In this document: positions 9,321 through 21,500 of the stretch, piece by piece
Numbering within the stretch: the first letter of the stretch is position 1
Layout: each line of letters opens with the position of its first letter
DNA from: Hysterangium stoloniferum
Lineage: Eukaryota > Basidiomycota > Agaricomycetes > Hysterangiales > Hysterangiaceae
Direction: 5' to 3'
Length of the DNA: 64,000 bases
Assembly (NCBI GenBank): GCA_015178975.1
Contig: WHVD01000080.1
Location: forward strand, 1 to 64,000
Notes under the pieces: generated by a model
The model's database searches: none
What the model saw: only the letters and a program-made list of their open reading frames with translations
What the model was told of the DNA's origin: nothing
Program-made: the position numbers and the translations under genes

Positions 9321-9603
9321 ATGACTACTGGCAAGAACCAAACGTCAAGACCTTCAATGACCCCGAGTAATTCAAAACCTTGTCAAAGACCTGCAAGTCT
9401 GGAACCACCCCGTAACGTCACCATGAGGAAGTCTTCATTGACTTTTCAAAAACCAGTTCTTCCTGGGAGTCCTCCCGGAGCAGCAGCTGGACCATCAACA
9501 GAAGCCCCCCCAAGTCCACGAGAAGAACGTCCGCCGACTGAGCAGTCGAACATTCCAGGAGCTAACGTCGAGACTACCCGTGCTTCTGAACCCATTCTCT
9601 CGT
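9321..9603 (+). pseudogene. gag: Start of Gag of Element I, cut after 95 codons
   Basis: ATG at 9321 begins MTTGKNQTSRPSMTPSNS, the N-terminus common to Gag of all LTR-A and LTR-B elements here. The frame follows the motif LEPPRNVTMRKSS and reaches SEPILS, where other copies continue with FPPRQVILKQF. It is interrupted at 9604 by the 5' LTR of Element II. The remainder of this copy is not found in the window. Confidence 0.88.
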
Positions 9604-10245
9604 TGTGAAGGGTATGCATATATGCATAATTGGACTAAGGAATAATAGTTGGATTATAGTACTTTATTATTAACTTTTTATTTTCTTCATTTACATTCTT
9701 TCTATATTTCGAGCATACCCTTATTTTGTAGTTCGAAGCTTTGTGTATACGTATGGGCACTCTCGGCGCCAAACGAGAGACACTTTTTACCCAACAGACA
9801 CCACCTCGTAAACGACCCAGACGTCGAATAGTGAGAGGTGTCAAGGGTAACGTCTCAACTACCTATAAAGGTAGTGTTCTCTTGCATACTCACAGACTTT
9901 GGACTCAAACCGCGAAGGTCGAGCTCCACTCTAAGGTCTTTGTGCTCGTCGACATTATAGTCGGCTCATGCTATTATCCCTTTACTTTAGATATTCGGCC
10001 TCTCGTTGATTATCTATCTTACGTCTAGCTATGAGTTGTACCGTGAAGGTCAACTCTTTCATTCTTCATTCTAGCTGTCAAGAGCAACTGTACAGTTGCT
10101 CTTGTGATGCGTTGCGTGTCTCCTTACTAGTACGGCCAGTCTAGTAATCTACGGTATTGTACTGAACGGTCAATACCTGCTAGTAGTAGTTGAATAAACG
10201 CTATACTTCGTATATTGAACGGTCAGAATCTATCGACTCTTCACA
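9604..10245 (+). repeat. LTR-B, 5' LTR of Element II
   Basis: 642 bp from TGTGAAGGGTATGCATAT to CGACTCTTCACA, followed at 10246 by the primer-binding site GTGGTGATCCGGGC. Near the start is a 14-bp perfect palindrome (ATGCATATATGCAT). The R-U5 half carries the bulged-hairpin modules. It is inserted in gag of Element I. Confidence 0.93.
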
Positions 10246-10322
10246 GTGGTGATCCGGGCTGAACCGTTCTTTTCCTACGAAGAAAGATCTTATTATTGGA
10301 CTACTAAAACTCGAACACGCGA

Positions 10323-13300
10323 ATGACTACGGGCAAGAACCAAACACCTAGGTCTTCATCAGCTCCGAGTAGCTCCATGCCTCGTCAAAAATCCGCTAAT
10401 TTGGAACCACCCTGTAACGTCACTTTGAGGAAGTCTTCGTCGACTCTCCAAGGATCAACTCCTCTGGAGGATCCTTCTGGAGTAGTAGCGGATTCGTCAA
10501 CGAACATTCCACCCGACCCACCTGAAGAATGCTCATCACTCGGGCAGTCGACCGCCCCTGGAGCCAACGTTGAGGCTGGTCGAGCACCCTCGCCTGTTCT
10601 CAGGTTCCCTCTGAGACAGGTTATTCTCAAGCAGTTCCTTGGAGGTCATATGATTTATGCTCAGCCCATCGACTTACAATGGGATATGTACTACACCGAT
10701 CGAATCTCCGAGGATCTGGTTACCCCCTTTGTAGAGGAGTACAATACGGATTACCCCATTTTACCAGTGACTGTAGCAGTGTGGTTAGGTCGTTACCAGG
10801 CGATCTTATCAGCGTGAGATTTATTCACGCGACCAGGGAACCTTGAGGACTTGACCCGATCGATTCCTGAATGGTCGAACGAGGTGACTACCGCTACAGA
10901 AGGTGGAAGAAGGATTCTCAAGCAGGAGGTGTTTTCTCTATTCCTTGAAGCACTTCGTACGCATGATGATGCGTTGCAGATCCTGCACGTCCTGCTCGGC
11001 AGAGACCATGTCGTGCCTAAGGTTGACTACCAGTACATGTATATCCACATGTTGGAGGAGTCTCTCAATGGAGTCATGCCAAATCTGCCGTTTGCGTACT
11101 TCACTTTAAGGGGTCAGCTGAAATGAAATCAAAGAAGACTCGATGTGAAGAGTGGCGGAAGTTCTGACCGTTCTATATATGAAGAAATGAGTAGAAGAGG
11201 AGGATATTGACCTATTCGGTGCAATATAAGAGAAAGTGAGAGAAAGAGCACAAGATGACGAAGGAGTCAACGAGTGCAATGGTTTGAGTGGAGGCCTCGA
11301 CTATTACAGTTCGAGGCCAGAAGTATTCCGTAGTTCAGATAATGCTACCTATGTGGTAGCTGACACGTTACCCTGATCACCGCTCATAGTAGACCTAGTT
11401 TGTGTCTTACGAGTGGTGGTTCTTGGGTTAACGTGTCAGCTACCACATAGGTAGCATTATCTGAACTACGGAATACTTCTGGCCTCGAACTGTAATAGTC
11501 GAGGCCTCCACTTGAACCATTGCACTCGTTGACTCCTTCGTCATCTTGTGCTCTTTCTCTCACTTTCTCTTATATTGCACCGAATAGGTCAATATCATCC
11601 TCTTCTACTCATTTCTTCGTATATAGAACGGTCAGAACTTCCGCCACTCTTCACACTCGATAAGATGGTTTTAGAGGTACTCCTCCCCTATAATGACTCG
11701 ATACAGGTCCCCAATTCACCTATCTCCATGACTAATTCGTTTGTTCACAACCTAAATGGGTCTCCAGATACTCATTTCCTACGTTCTCTCAACCATCCTG
11801 TGATAATGGAGGACTTTCCGCTGTACTTGAGGACACAGGTGATAGAACGCCTTCAAGAAAAGAGGATTGAGGTCTGTGCTCCCTTTCATCAACCTCAGCC
11901 GCATTGACTCCTGAACACGATGGAGATGGAGAGACAAATCGTGATGGAATCTGGTCCCACGCCTGTTCAGGGAGATCCCCACTCTCGCGTCACGGTTGAG
12001 GGAGTTTCCAACAGCCCTAACGTCGGGAACGAGGTGACCACTGTCAGAAACCAATCGGTTGCCAGCAAGGGTCGACCGTCCTTCTCTACAGCGTTCACTG
12101 AGGGTAAAGCTGGCCCAGTTGCTGGTCGAGGATCGCTGAACCCAGACGGTCCCCGCCATTCTCTGCCGATCACTTCAAATCCTTTCTTGCCATCAGGAGG
12201 ACCCCCTAGTGATTCATCTGGGAGTTCGAATACTTCAGACCGAGGAGGGAACTCGGGATGTGGGGAGTGCCACAATAGAGTGCCTAATACCCCTTTTCGA
12301 ACTCCGATGCGGTCTCAAGCTAGCGCGCTTATTGATGACTTACCTAAGGACAAGAAGATCACTCTTAACACCAGTGACCTCAAGATCAAGTGGTCTGACC
12401 TCCCCGAATACGATGGAGCCCAATCCAAGGCCTTGGACTATATCATGGACATCATGAGTCTTGCGGAGATATCAGACTCTTTGAGTGTGATGTTAGGAGT
12501 CGCTCTGCCAAGATGACTCATGGGAAATGCTAAGGCTGGTGGAGCACCCTAGACCGTGAGCATCATACTGAATTCAGTCAATCTCATGGGTCATTTCTCT
12601 GCGGCATCATGGAAGGATTGCTTGGAACTCGCTGGCATGAATCCTTGGCCTTAGAATGGGAAGCCATGAAATTTCGACAAGTTGGTCATGATCGCGAGAC
12701 ACCCGTCCACTATATCCAATGGAGAGTTAAACTCTATTGCTTTCTGTACGGGTTCCACCAGGACAGAGGAGATGAGACACACAGACTCATTCTCACGCTG
12801 CCTATGGAATGGCTCTACCTTCTTTAAGGACAACCCATCGACAATATCATGAGTTTGTAGACTTATGCTAATAACCTGCAAGAAGCTCTGATTAACGCTT
12901 GGGTCCAAACACACCGGGAACGTTACAGGTTCCAGAAACCGCGCGTAATGTTAGCAGAGGGTCAGGAAGTGGATTTTAGAGTCACCGACGACTTCTCTTC
13001 ACCTAACCAGGTTCTTGTTAGTGAGACTAACGAGAGAGGCTCGACGAGAAGGATCGTCCCTGACGTCACTAATCCGACGCAGGGAAAGCGTCACGGAAAA
13101 ATGTTCTTCGAGAAGAGTAACAAGAGGAGCTCAGTCAAACCCACCAAGGAATGTTGGATATGTGGAAGTCTGGAGCATTTCAAGATAGATTGCCCCCATG
13201 CTGGCAAAATGTCTCATTATGTCTCTATCAACAAATGCTCCGCACAGGATATGTCGGAGGAAGCTGAGGAGCAAAGGTTATATGAAGCGGTTCATGGACT

Positions 13301-16300
13301 ATCTATACAAGGACAAGTAAATAGCTCTGATGACGAATTGACTTTTGTTTCCATTTATACGCCCCGAGTCGGAGACACATTAGTAAGGGAGGAAAATCGA
13401 ACGACTAGTGAAGCTCTTCTGTCTGAAGTTTATGTATCCATACTCGCCGCAGATTTCTTCGAAAAGGGAGACCGATTGAGTGCTCATCGGCAGGACCTTG
13501 AAGGCCTGACCGAGAAGTACGGGCAGACTGGAGATTCTCATGAACAAATCAGCTCAAACCCGCTCTGTTTACCTGGAACTGACGTTGACACATTCCCGTT
13601 TGATCCTGGAAACCCCCCCGACTTACTACCGTACGAGGACTCGGATTTGGAGGACAGCGACAATGACACGGTATTGGATTCCCCTTCGAAGCATATTCCT
13701 TGTCGAAGTGAGCGCAGGAACGTAATCTTGTCCCTGCGCAAGGAAAGTAAGAGGCCTAGAATCCAATACCCTCATCCCAGTCGACTGATGAAGGAGGATA
13801 CTATGATCCTTTATCGAAAATGGGATCCTCCCAGTGGTTACTCTAGCATAGGAGTTGCAGCGCTCCATGTTTTCGGTCATGTAGGAACTCCCGATTCACC
13901 CGAACACGTTAAAGTTCGAATGGACACGGGAGCGGATCTTTCCCTTATATCGGAGGAATTCTACAAGCGGCTGCAGGGCATATATAAGTTGAAACAAGGA
14001 CTCAAGTTGCATCTAATCCAGCTCACGGGTAACGCTAAGGTTATCGGATATGTTAATATTCCTATTTACCTGGAGGACGACAGCGGAATGTTACTGAAGT
14101 TTGTGGCGGAAACTTATGTCGTTAGAGGAATGACGGTGCCAATTCTTTTAGGAGAGGATTTCCATATTAATTACGAAATCAGTACTCTAAGAGATCAGCC
14201 GTTGGGATCTAGACTTATTCTCCCAGGACAGCAGGGTTTTATTCCAGCCAGTTCTTCTAAGGAACCTCAACCTTTGACCTTCACCGTCAATAAGGCACCT
14301 TTCGGGAAGCATGAGAAGGAGCAACCCAAGCTCACCTCTCTCCCCGATAAAGGTGTGCGTACTGAAAGAGTCGCACGAGCCTTGGAGGATTGCACTATCG
14401 ATCCAGAGTCAGCTAGACTAGTGCCTATTTTTGTTGAAGATCTAAAGGGCGAGGAATGGATTGTTGAAGGAATTGTATTGCAAAACAAGGACGGTTCGAT
14501 ATTAGCCACACCAATCACGGCAATTTCAAGGAATAGTGCGGCAGTACCCTCAGCCAATCCATCGCTAACCCCTAAGACTATCCGACGAGGGGAGACAATA
14601 GGGATAATTCATGACCCCGCTCATTGGGCTCACAAGCCCAGGTCACTTGAGGAGAAAGGTTTAATGGCAGCAGGCGCGACCAAGATCGCACACCTTATCG
14701 AAAGTCTCTCTCAACTTGAGGAGGACCGTCAAGTCGCCTCAGAGAGGCCTAAGCCACCTGTTGAACCAGAGATTGTGGATGATTTCGAACTGCCTGGTCC
14801 TAAGACGGCTGCAGTGGCTGATAATGAGAAATTTGCCTCAGAGGATCTTCACAAGCTAGTCAACTTGGGACCAGATATACCAACGGAGGTCCTGCCACGT
14901 CTCAGATCAGTTTTGACTGAGAACGTTAAGGCTTTCGGAGTCGACGGATGGTTAGGGCAGGTGGAATGTAGAGTCCCTGTCCCCTTGAAAGAGGGCGCCC
15001 AGCCCATATCCATGCCTATGTTCCCTTCGTACCCTGCCAATAGGAGAGTTATAGATGAGCAAATGGATACCTGGTTCCAACAGGGTGTCATTAAGCCATC
15101 TAAAAGCCCCTGGGGGGCGCCAGCCTTTGTAGTATATCGCAATGGTAAACCGCGGGTGGTCATCGACTATCGGAAACTTAATCATCTCACTGTTCCAGAT
15201 GAATTCCCTTTACCACATCAATTGGAGATCATGCAAGCGCTGTCGGGATCAAATGTTCTTTCTTCTTTCGACGTGCTAGCTGGGCTTACTCAATTAGAAA
15301 TGTTGGAGGACGATAAGCCCAAAACAGCCTTTAGATCTCATAGAGGGCTGTGGCAATTTAAAAGGATGCCGTTTGGGCTCAGAAACGGCCCCTCCACATT
15401 TCAGCGCGTCATGCAAACAGTCTTAGCACCCTACTTGTGGATTTTTTGTCTCGTCTACATCGATGACATAGTCATATTCTCTAAGAACTGGGATGATCAT
15501 TTGCTCCACCTGAATCAGGTGCTTGGCGCTATCACTTTGGCCGGTATCACTCTCTCTCCCAAGAAATGTTTTATCAGATATAATTCGATCTTGTTGTTGG
15601 GTCATAAAGTATCCAGGTTGGGATTTTTGACCCATCAAGAGAAAGTTTGTGCTATATTGGAACTGGCCCCACCCACTAAGGTCTCTGAACTACAACAGTT
15701 CCTTGGAATGGTCCTTTACTTTTCGGCATATATACCATTCTATTCATGGATGGTGTCCCCTTTATTCTCGCTCCTAAAAAAGGGAACTCCCTGGACGTGG
15801 ACCGCTGAACATGTCCGAGCTTATGAGGATGTTAAAACCACACTAGGATCAGCACCAGTGCTGGGACATCCAGTTAGTGGGATGCCCTATTGATTGTATA
15901 CGGACGCTTCAGATTTTGCCTTAGGTTGTTGTCTCCAACAAGTCCAGAAGATGGCTTTAGGAGACTTGATGGACACTAAAATCTATGCCCAAGCCAAGTT
16001 AGCTTTTGACCGTGTGCAGGATGTGCCATCCTTTGTTCATTGGTACAAAACTAAACAGCCCGAGATTGAGTGGTTGGATTCATGGGGACCCACTTTTGAG
16101 GCGACCGAAGTTAAGGTTGAATGAGTCATTGCATACTGGTGTCGCACGCTGAAAAGCGCTGAACGTAACTATTCTGCCATTGAATGGGAAGCGTTAGCAG
16201 CAAAGGAGGGACTAGTCCACTTCCAACCCTATATTGAAGGTGAACATGTTCTACTCATTACAGACCATGCAGCTCTGCAATGGGCTAGATCGTACGAGAA

Positions 16301-17354
16301 CACTAATCATCGACTAGCTGCATGGGGGGCGATATACGCTGCATTTCCAGGTCTCGAAATTTTACATCGAGCAGGAAGAGTTCACAGTAATGTGGACCCA
16401 TTCTCCAGACTCCCTCAGGTACCAGCCTTCGTGAGCCCTATTAGAGATGATTTACAAGCTATCACCTCGACCTCTATGGACAAAAGCACTGAAGAAAAAC
16501 TATGGAAGGACGAACCTGCTAAGAAGGCGGTCTTCTCAATCATAAATGATTCCATGGAACCTTTTGGAGTAACTCAGAAGGTTCGACAGTCAGAATCGGA
16601 TTTTCATAATGCAGTGAGGGACGATCAGGAGGACGAGTCCGACTTTGCACTGCATCATCCTCAGCTGCTAATCAGTATCGAGGAGGGATATATAAAGAAA
16701 TTTCTAGAAGGATACTCGAAGGACCCAGTCTTCAGAAACCTCTACACTCTAGATACCCCCTCACCTAATGCGGTTGTTACTCCTTGTCACTACTTTGTAG
16801 GAGCAAACAGACTCCTGTACTTTTGTGACTCGGACTGGAAAAGTCGAGTTTGCGTGCCCAGAACCATGACTAGCTCTATTTTAAGATTGGTACATGATAA
16901 TCCTTTTGAGGGAGCGCACGCCGGAGGTCAGTGGTTGTTCAACCTAATGAAAGACTGGTTCTTTTGGCCAAAAATGCTGCAAGATTGCGTGTCATACGCA
17001 TGTACCTGCGACATCTGCCAAAAGACCAAAATTGATCGCACCGCTCGTCAAGGAGCTCTCAGACCTGCCGACGTACCTTTTAGGCCTTTCGAAGTAGTTT
17101 CTATGGACCTGATCACTGGACTACCTGACTCATGAAAGGATTTGTATTCAGCAGTTTTCATCGCTGTTGATAAATTAACGCGTTTCGCTATTACAATACC
17201 TACTTTCTCGAACCTTATGGCTGAAGGATTTGCACGAATGTTTGTTAAACAGGTGGCCAGCCCCTTTGGACTACCCTCTCGAATAATCTGCGATTGGGAC
17301 AAGAGATGGACCTGCAGGTTCTGGCGGGAAGTCTGTAAGATTTATGGCACCACC
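10323..17354 (+). pseudogene. gag-pol: Decayed gag-pol of Element II
   Basis: A Ty3/gypsy chromovirus polyprotein in one original frame, now broken. Recognisable in order are Gag (10323 to about 12950), a CCHC zinc knuckle CWICGSLEHFKIDCPH (13154-13200), the protease motif DTGA at 13923 (intact, unlike the other two copies), reverse transcriptase with YIDD at 15456, RNase H (15900-16400), and integrase with an HHCC zinc region (16890-17030) and the first catalytic Asp at about 17106. It ends at 17354, where the 5' LTR of Element III is inserted inside the integrase core. Breaks against Element III: TGA from CGA at about 11122, 11905, 12514, 15892 and 16122; TAA from CAA at 12825; TAG from CAG at 12858; a one-base deletion near 12536; and TGA at 17133. 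A palindromic LTR-D insertion sits at 11144-11655. The polyprotein would be inactive. Confidence 0.9.
11144..11655. mobile_element. Palindromic LTR-D derivative with target duplication
   Basis: 512 bp flanked by CTCGA on both sides (11139-11143 and 11656-11660). The left half is minus-strand LTR-D starting TGTGAAGAGTGGCGG, the right half is plus-strand LTR-D ending in the complementary sequence. Arms of about 230 bp (to about 11372, and from about 11432) are nearly perfect inverted repeats around a 58-bp centre that is single-copy LTR-D sequence. The switch from one strand to the other is at GGGTTA/GGGTAA, a short shared sequence in LTR-D. Both outer ends are therefore the same (U5) end of the LTR. 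Confidence 0.9.
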
Positions 17355-18473
17355 TGTAAAGGGTATGCGTATATGCATTGCATACCTGGACTAAGGAATA
17401 ATAGCTGGATTATAGTACTTTATTATTTACCTTTTATTTTCTTTCTTTATATTCTTTCTATATTTTGAGCACACCTTGATTTTGTAGTTCGAAGCTTTGT
17501 GTATACGTATGGGCGCTCTCGGCGCCAAAAGAGACAGGCAACTTTTACCCAGCAGACACCACCTCGTAAACGACCCAGACATCGAATAGCGAGAGGAGTA
17601 TGCTTTTACCACAGTTTCATTGTGGTAAAACACTCCTTTTATTTCATTTATATTTTACATATTCTATTCATATTTTTCTATCTTTCATATTCTTCGAATA
17701 TTGCATATTTCATTAGTTCGAAGCTTTGTGTATACTTGTGGGTGCACTCAGCACCAATTAGAACTCAGACACACTTTAACCCAAGAACCACCACTCGTAA
17801 GACACAAACTAGGTCTACTACGAGCGGTGATCAGGGTAACGTGTCAGCTACCACATAGGTAGCATTATCTGAACTACGGAATACTTCTGGCCTCGAACTG
17901 TAATAGTCGAGGCCTCCACTCGAACCATTGCACTCGTTGACTCCTTCGTCATCTTGTGCTCTTTCTCTCACTTTCTCTTATATTGCACCGAATAGGTCAA
18001 TATCCTCCTCTTCTACTCATTTCTTCGTATATAGAACAGTCAGAACTTCTGCCACTCTTCACAGGTGTCAAGGGTAACGTTTCAACTACCCTTAAAGGTA
18101 GTATTCTCTTGCATACTAACGCACTTTGGACTCGAACTGCGAAGATCGAGTTCCAATCTAAGGTCTTTGCACTAGTCGACATTATAGTCGACTCGCGCGA
18201 TTATTTCTTTACTCTAGATATTCAGCTTCGCGTTGATTATCTATTCTACATCTAGCTACGAGTTGTACCGTGAAGGTCAACTCTTTCATTCGTTCATTCT
18301 AGCCATCAAGAGCAACTGTACAGTTGCTCTTGTGACGCATAGCGTGTCTTCTGACTAGCACAGCTTGTCTGGTAATCGACGGTATTGTACTGTACAGTCA
18401 ATATCTGCTAATAGTAGTTGAATAGACACTATTCTTCGTATATCGAACGGTCAGAATCTATCGACTCTGCACA
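17355..18473 (+). repeat. LTR-B, 5' LTR of Element III, with nested LTR-D
   Basis: Starts TGTAAAGGGTATGCG and ends CTCTGCACA. The primer-binding site GTGGTGATCCGGGCC follows at 18474. An LTR-D copy (17593-18063) lies within it. Without that insertion the length matches the other LTR-B copies. Left flanking bases are CCACC (17350-17354). Confidence 0.9.
17593..18063 (+). repeat. LTR-D nested in LTR-B, lacking its first three bases
   Basis: It matches LTR-D from GAGGAGTATGC to CTCTTCACA, but the usual first TGT is missing and no 5-bp duplication is visible at the edges. The 10-bp stem TTTTACCACA/TGTGGTAAAA is present. It may have arisen by gene conversion or by repair at a short match, GAG. 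Confidence 0.85.
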
Positions 18474-18495
18474 GTGGTGATCCGGGCCGGACCGT
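18474..18495 (+). promoter_or_regulatory. Primer-binding site of Element III
   Basis: GTGGTGATCCGGGCC begins right after the 5' LTR. The same sequence, with small changes, follows every 5' LTR in the window: 9243, 10246, 43095, and on the minus strand left of 32103, 41450, 42228 and 63511. A shared tRNA primer is implied for the LTR-A, B, D and F families. I do not name the tRNA. Confidence 0.75.
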
Positions 18496-18549
18496 TCTTT
18501 TCCTATGAGGAAAAACTTATTATTTGACTACTAAGACCTGAACACGCGA

Positions 18550-21500
18550 ATGACTACGGGCAAGAATCAAACATCTAGGCCTTCATCAATGCCGGGTAGC
18601 TCCATGCCTCGTCAAAAATCTTTTAACCTAGAACCACCCCGTAACGTCACCCTGAGGAAGTCTTTGTCGACTTTTCAAGGATCAGCTCCTCCGGAGGATT
18701 CCCCCGGAGTAGTAGCTGGATCGTCTACGAACATTCCCCAGCTTCCTCCAGGATCACCTCCTCCAGAGGATTCCCCCGGAGTAGTAGCTGGATCGTCAAT
18801 GAACATTCCCCCCGATCCACCTGAGGAATGCTCATTACTCGAGCAGTTGGACACCCCTGGAGTTAACGTTGAGTCTAATCGAGCACCCACGCCCGTTCTC
18901 AGATTCCCTCCGAGACAGGTCATCCTTAAGCAGTTCCTCGGAGGTCATATGGTTTACGCCCAGCCCATCGATTACAAATGGGATATGTACTACACCGATC
19001 GAATCCCCGAGGATCAGGTTACCCCCTTTGTGGAGGAGTACAGTACGGATTACCCTATTCTACCAGAGACTGTAGCAGTCTGGTTAGGGCGTTATCAAGC
19101 GATTTTATCGGCGCGGGATTTATTCACGCGACCAGGGAACCTTGAGGATTTGACCCAATTGATTCCTGAATGGTCGAACGAGGTGACGACCACTATGGAA
19201 GGAGGAAGAAGAATTCTCAAGCGGGAGGTGTTCTCTCTGTTCCTTGAAGCACTTCGTACGCATGATGATGTGCTACAGATCCTGCATGTCCTGCTTGGCA
19301 GAGATCATGTTGTGCCTAAGGTTGACTACCAGTACATGTACATCCGTATGATGGAGGAGTCTCTCAATGGAGTCACGCCAAATCTATTGCTGGCATACCT
19401 CACTTTAAGAGGTCGGTTGAAGCGAAACCAAAGAAGACTTGATAAGATGGTTTTAGAGGTACTTCTCCCCTATAACAACTTGATTCAGGTCCCTGATTCG
19501 CCTATCTCTACGACCAATTCGTTCATTCGCAACTTAAATGGGTCCCCTGATACTCGTTTTCTGCATTCTCTCAACCGTCCCGTAATATTGGAGGATTTTC
19601 CACTGGACTTGAGGACGCAAGTGATAGAACGCCTTCAGGAGAAGAGGATTGAGGTCTGCGCTCCCTTCCATCAACCCCAGCCGTGTCGACTTCTGAACGC
19701 GATGGAGATCGAGAGACAAATCGCGATGGAACCGGGCCTAACGTCTCTCCAGGGAGATCACCGCTCTCACGTCGCATTTGAGGGAGTCTCCAACGGCCCT
19801 AACTTCAGGGATGAAGTGACCACTCTCAGAAACCGATCAGTCGCCAACAAGGGTCGACCGTCCTTCTCCACGGCATTCACTGAGGGCATAGCTGGCCCAG
19901 TTGCTGGTCGAGGATCGCTTAATCCAGATGGTCCCCACCATTCTCTACCGATCGCTTCAAACCCTTTCTTGCCATCAGGAGGACCCCCTAGCGATTCATC
20001 TGGGAGTTCGAATACTTCAGACCAGGGAGGAAACTCAGGACGTGGGGAACGCCACAATGGAGTGCCTAATACCCCTTTTCGAACTCCGATGCGGTCTCGA
20101 GCTAGCGCGCTTACTGATGACTTACCTAAGGACAAGAAGGTCACTCTTAACACCAACGACCTTAAGATCAAATGGTCTGATCTCCCTGAATACGATGGAT
20201 CTCAATCCGAAGCCCTGGACTATATCATGGATATCATGAGTCTCATGGAGATATCAGACTCTATGAGTGTGATCTTAGGAGTCGCTCTGCCAAGACGACT
20301 CAAGGGGCAGGCTAAGGTCTGGTGGAGCACCTTAGACTGTGAGCATCATACTGAATTCAGTCAATCTCATGGGTCGTTTCTTTGGGGTATTGTCGAAGGA
20401 TTGCTCGGAACTCGTTGGCGTGAATCCTTAGCCTTAGAATGGGAAGCTATGAAATTTCGACAGGCTGGTCACGATCGTGAGACACCCGTCCACTATATCC
20501 AACGGAGAGTTAAACTTTATCGTTTCCTGTACGGGTTCCACCAGGACAGAGAGGATGAGACACACAGAGTCATTCTCACACTACCTACGGAATGGCTCTA
20601 CCTTCTTCAAGGACAACCCATTGATGATATCATGAGTTTACAGACTTATGCTAATAACGTGCAAGAAGCTCTGATTAATGCTTGGGTCCAAACACACCGG
20701 GAACGTTACAGGTTCCAGAAACCGCGCGTAATGTTATCGGAGGGTCAAGAATTGGATTTTAGAGTCACCGGCGACTCCTCTTCACCTAACCATATTCTCG
20801 TTAGTGAGACTAATGAGAGAGGCTCGACGAGAAGGACCGTTCCAGACGTCGCTGATCCAAAACAGGGAAAGCGTCACGGAAAAATGTTCTTCAAGAGGAG
20901 TAACAAGAGGAGTTCGGTCAAACCCACCAAGGAATGTTGGATATGTGGAAGTCCGGAGCATTTTAAGATAGACTGCCCTCAAGCTGGCAAAATGTCTCAT
21001 TATGTCTCTATCAACAAATGCTCCGCACAGGATATGTCGGAGGAAGCTGAGGAGCAAAGGTTATATGAAGCGGTTCATGGACTATCTATACAAGGACAAG
21101 TAAATAACTCTGATGACGAATTGACTTTTGTTTCCATTTATTCGCCCCATGTCGAAGACAAATTAGTGAGGGAGGAAAATCGAACGACTGGTGAAGCTCT
21201 TCTGTCTGAAGCTTACATATCCATACTCGCCGCAGATTTCTTCGAAAAAGGAGACCGGCTGAGTGCTCATCAGCAGGACCTTGAAGGCCTGACCGAGGAC
21301 TACTGTCAGACTGGAGATTCTCACAAACAAATCAGTTCAAATTCGCTCTGTTCGCCTGGAGCTGATGTTGACACGTTCCCGTTTGATCCCGGGAACCCCC
21401 CTGATTTACTACTGTACGAGAACTCGGATTCGGAGGACAGCGACGATGATCCAGGATTGGATTCCCCTTCGAAGCATGTTCCTTGCCGAAGTGAATGCAG

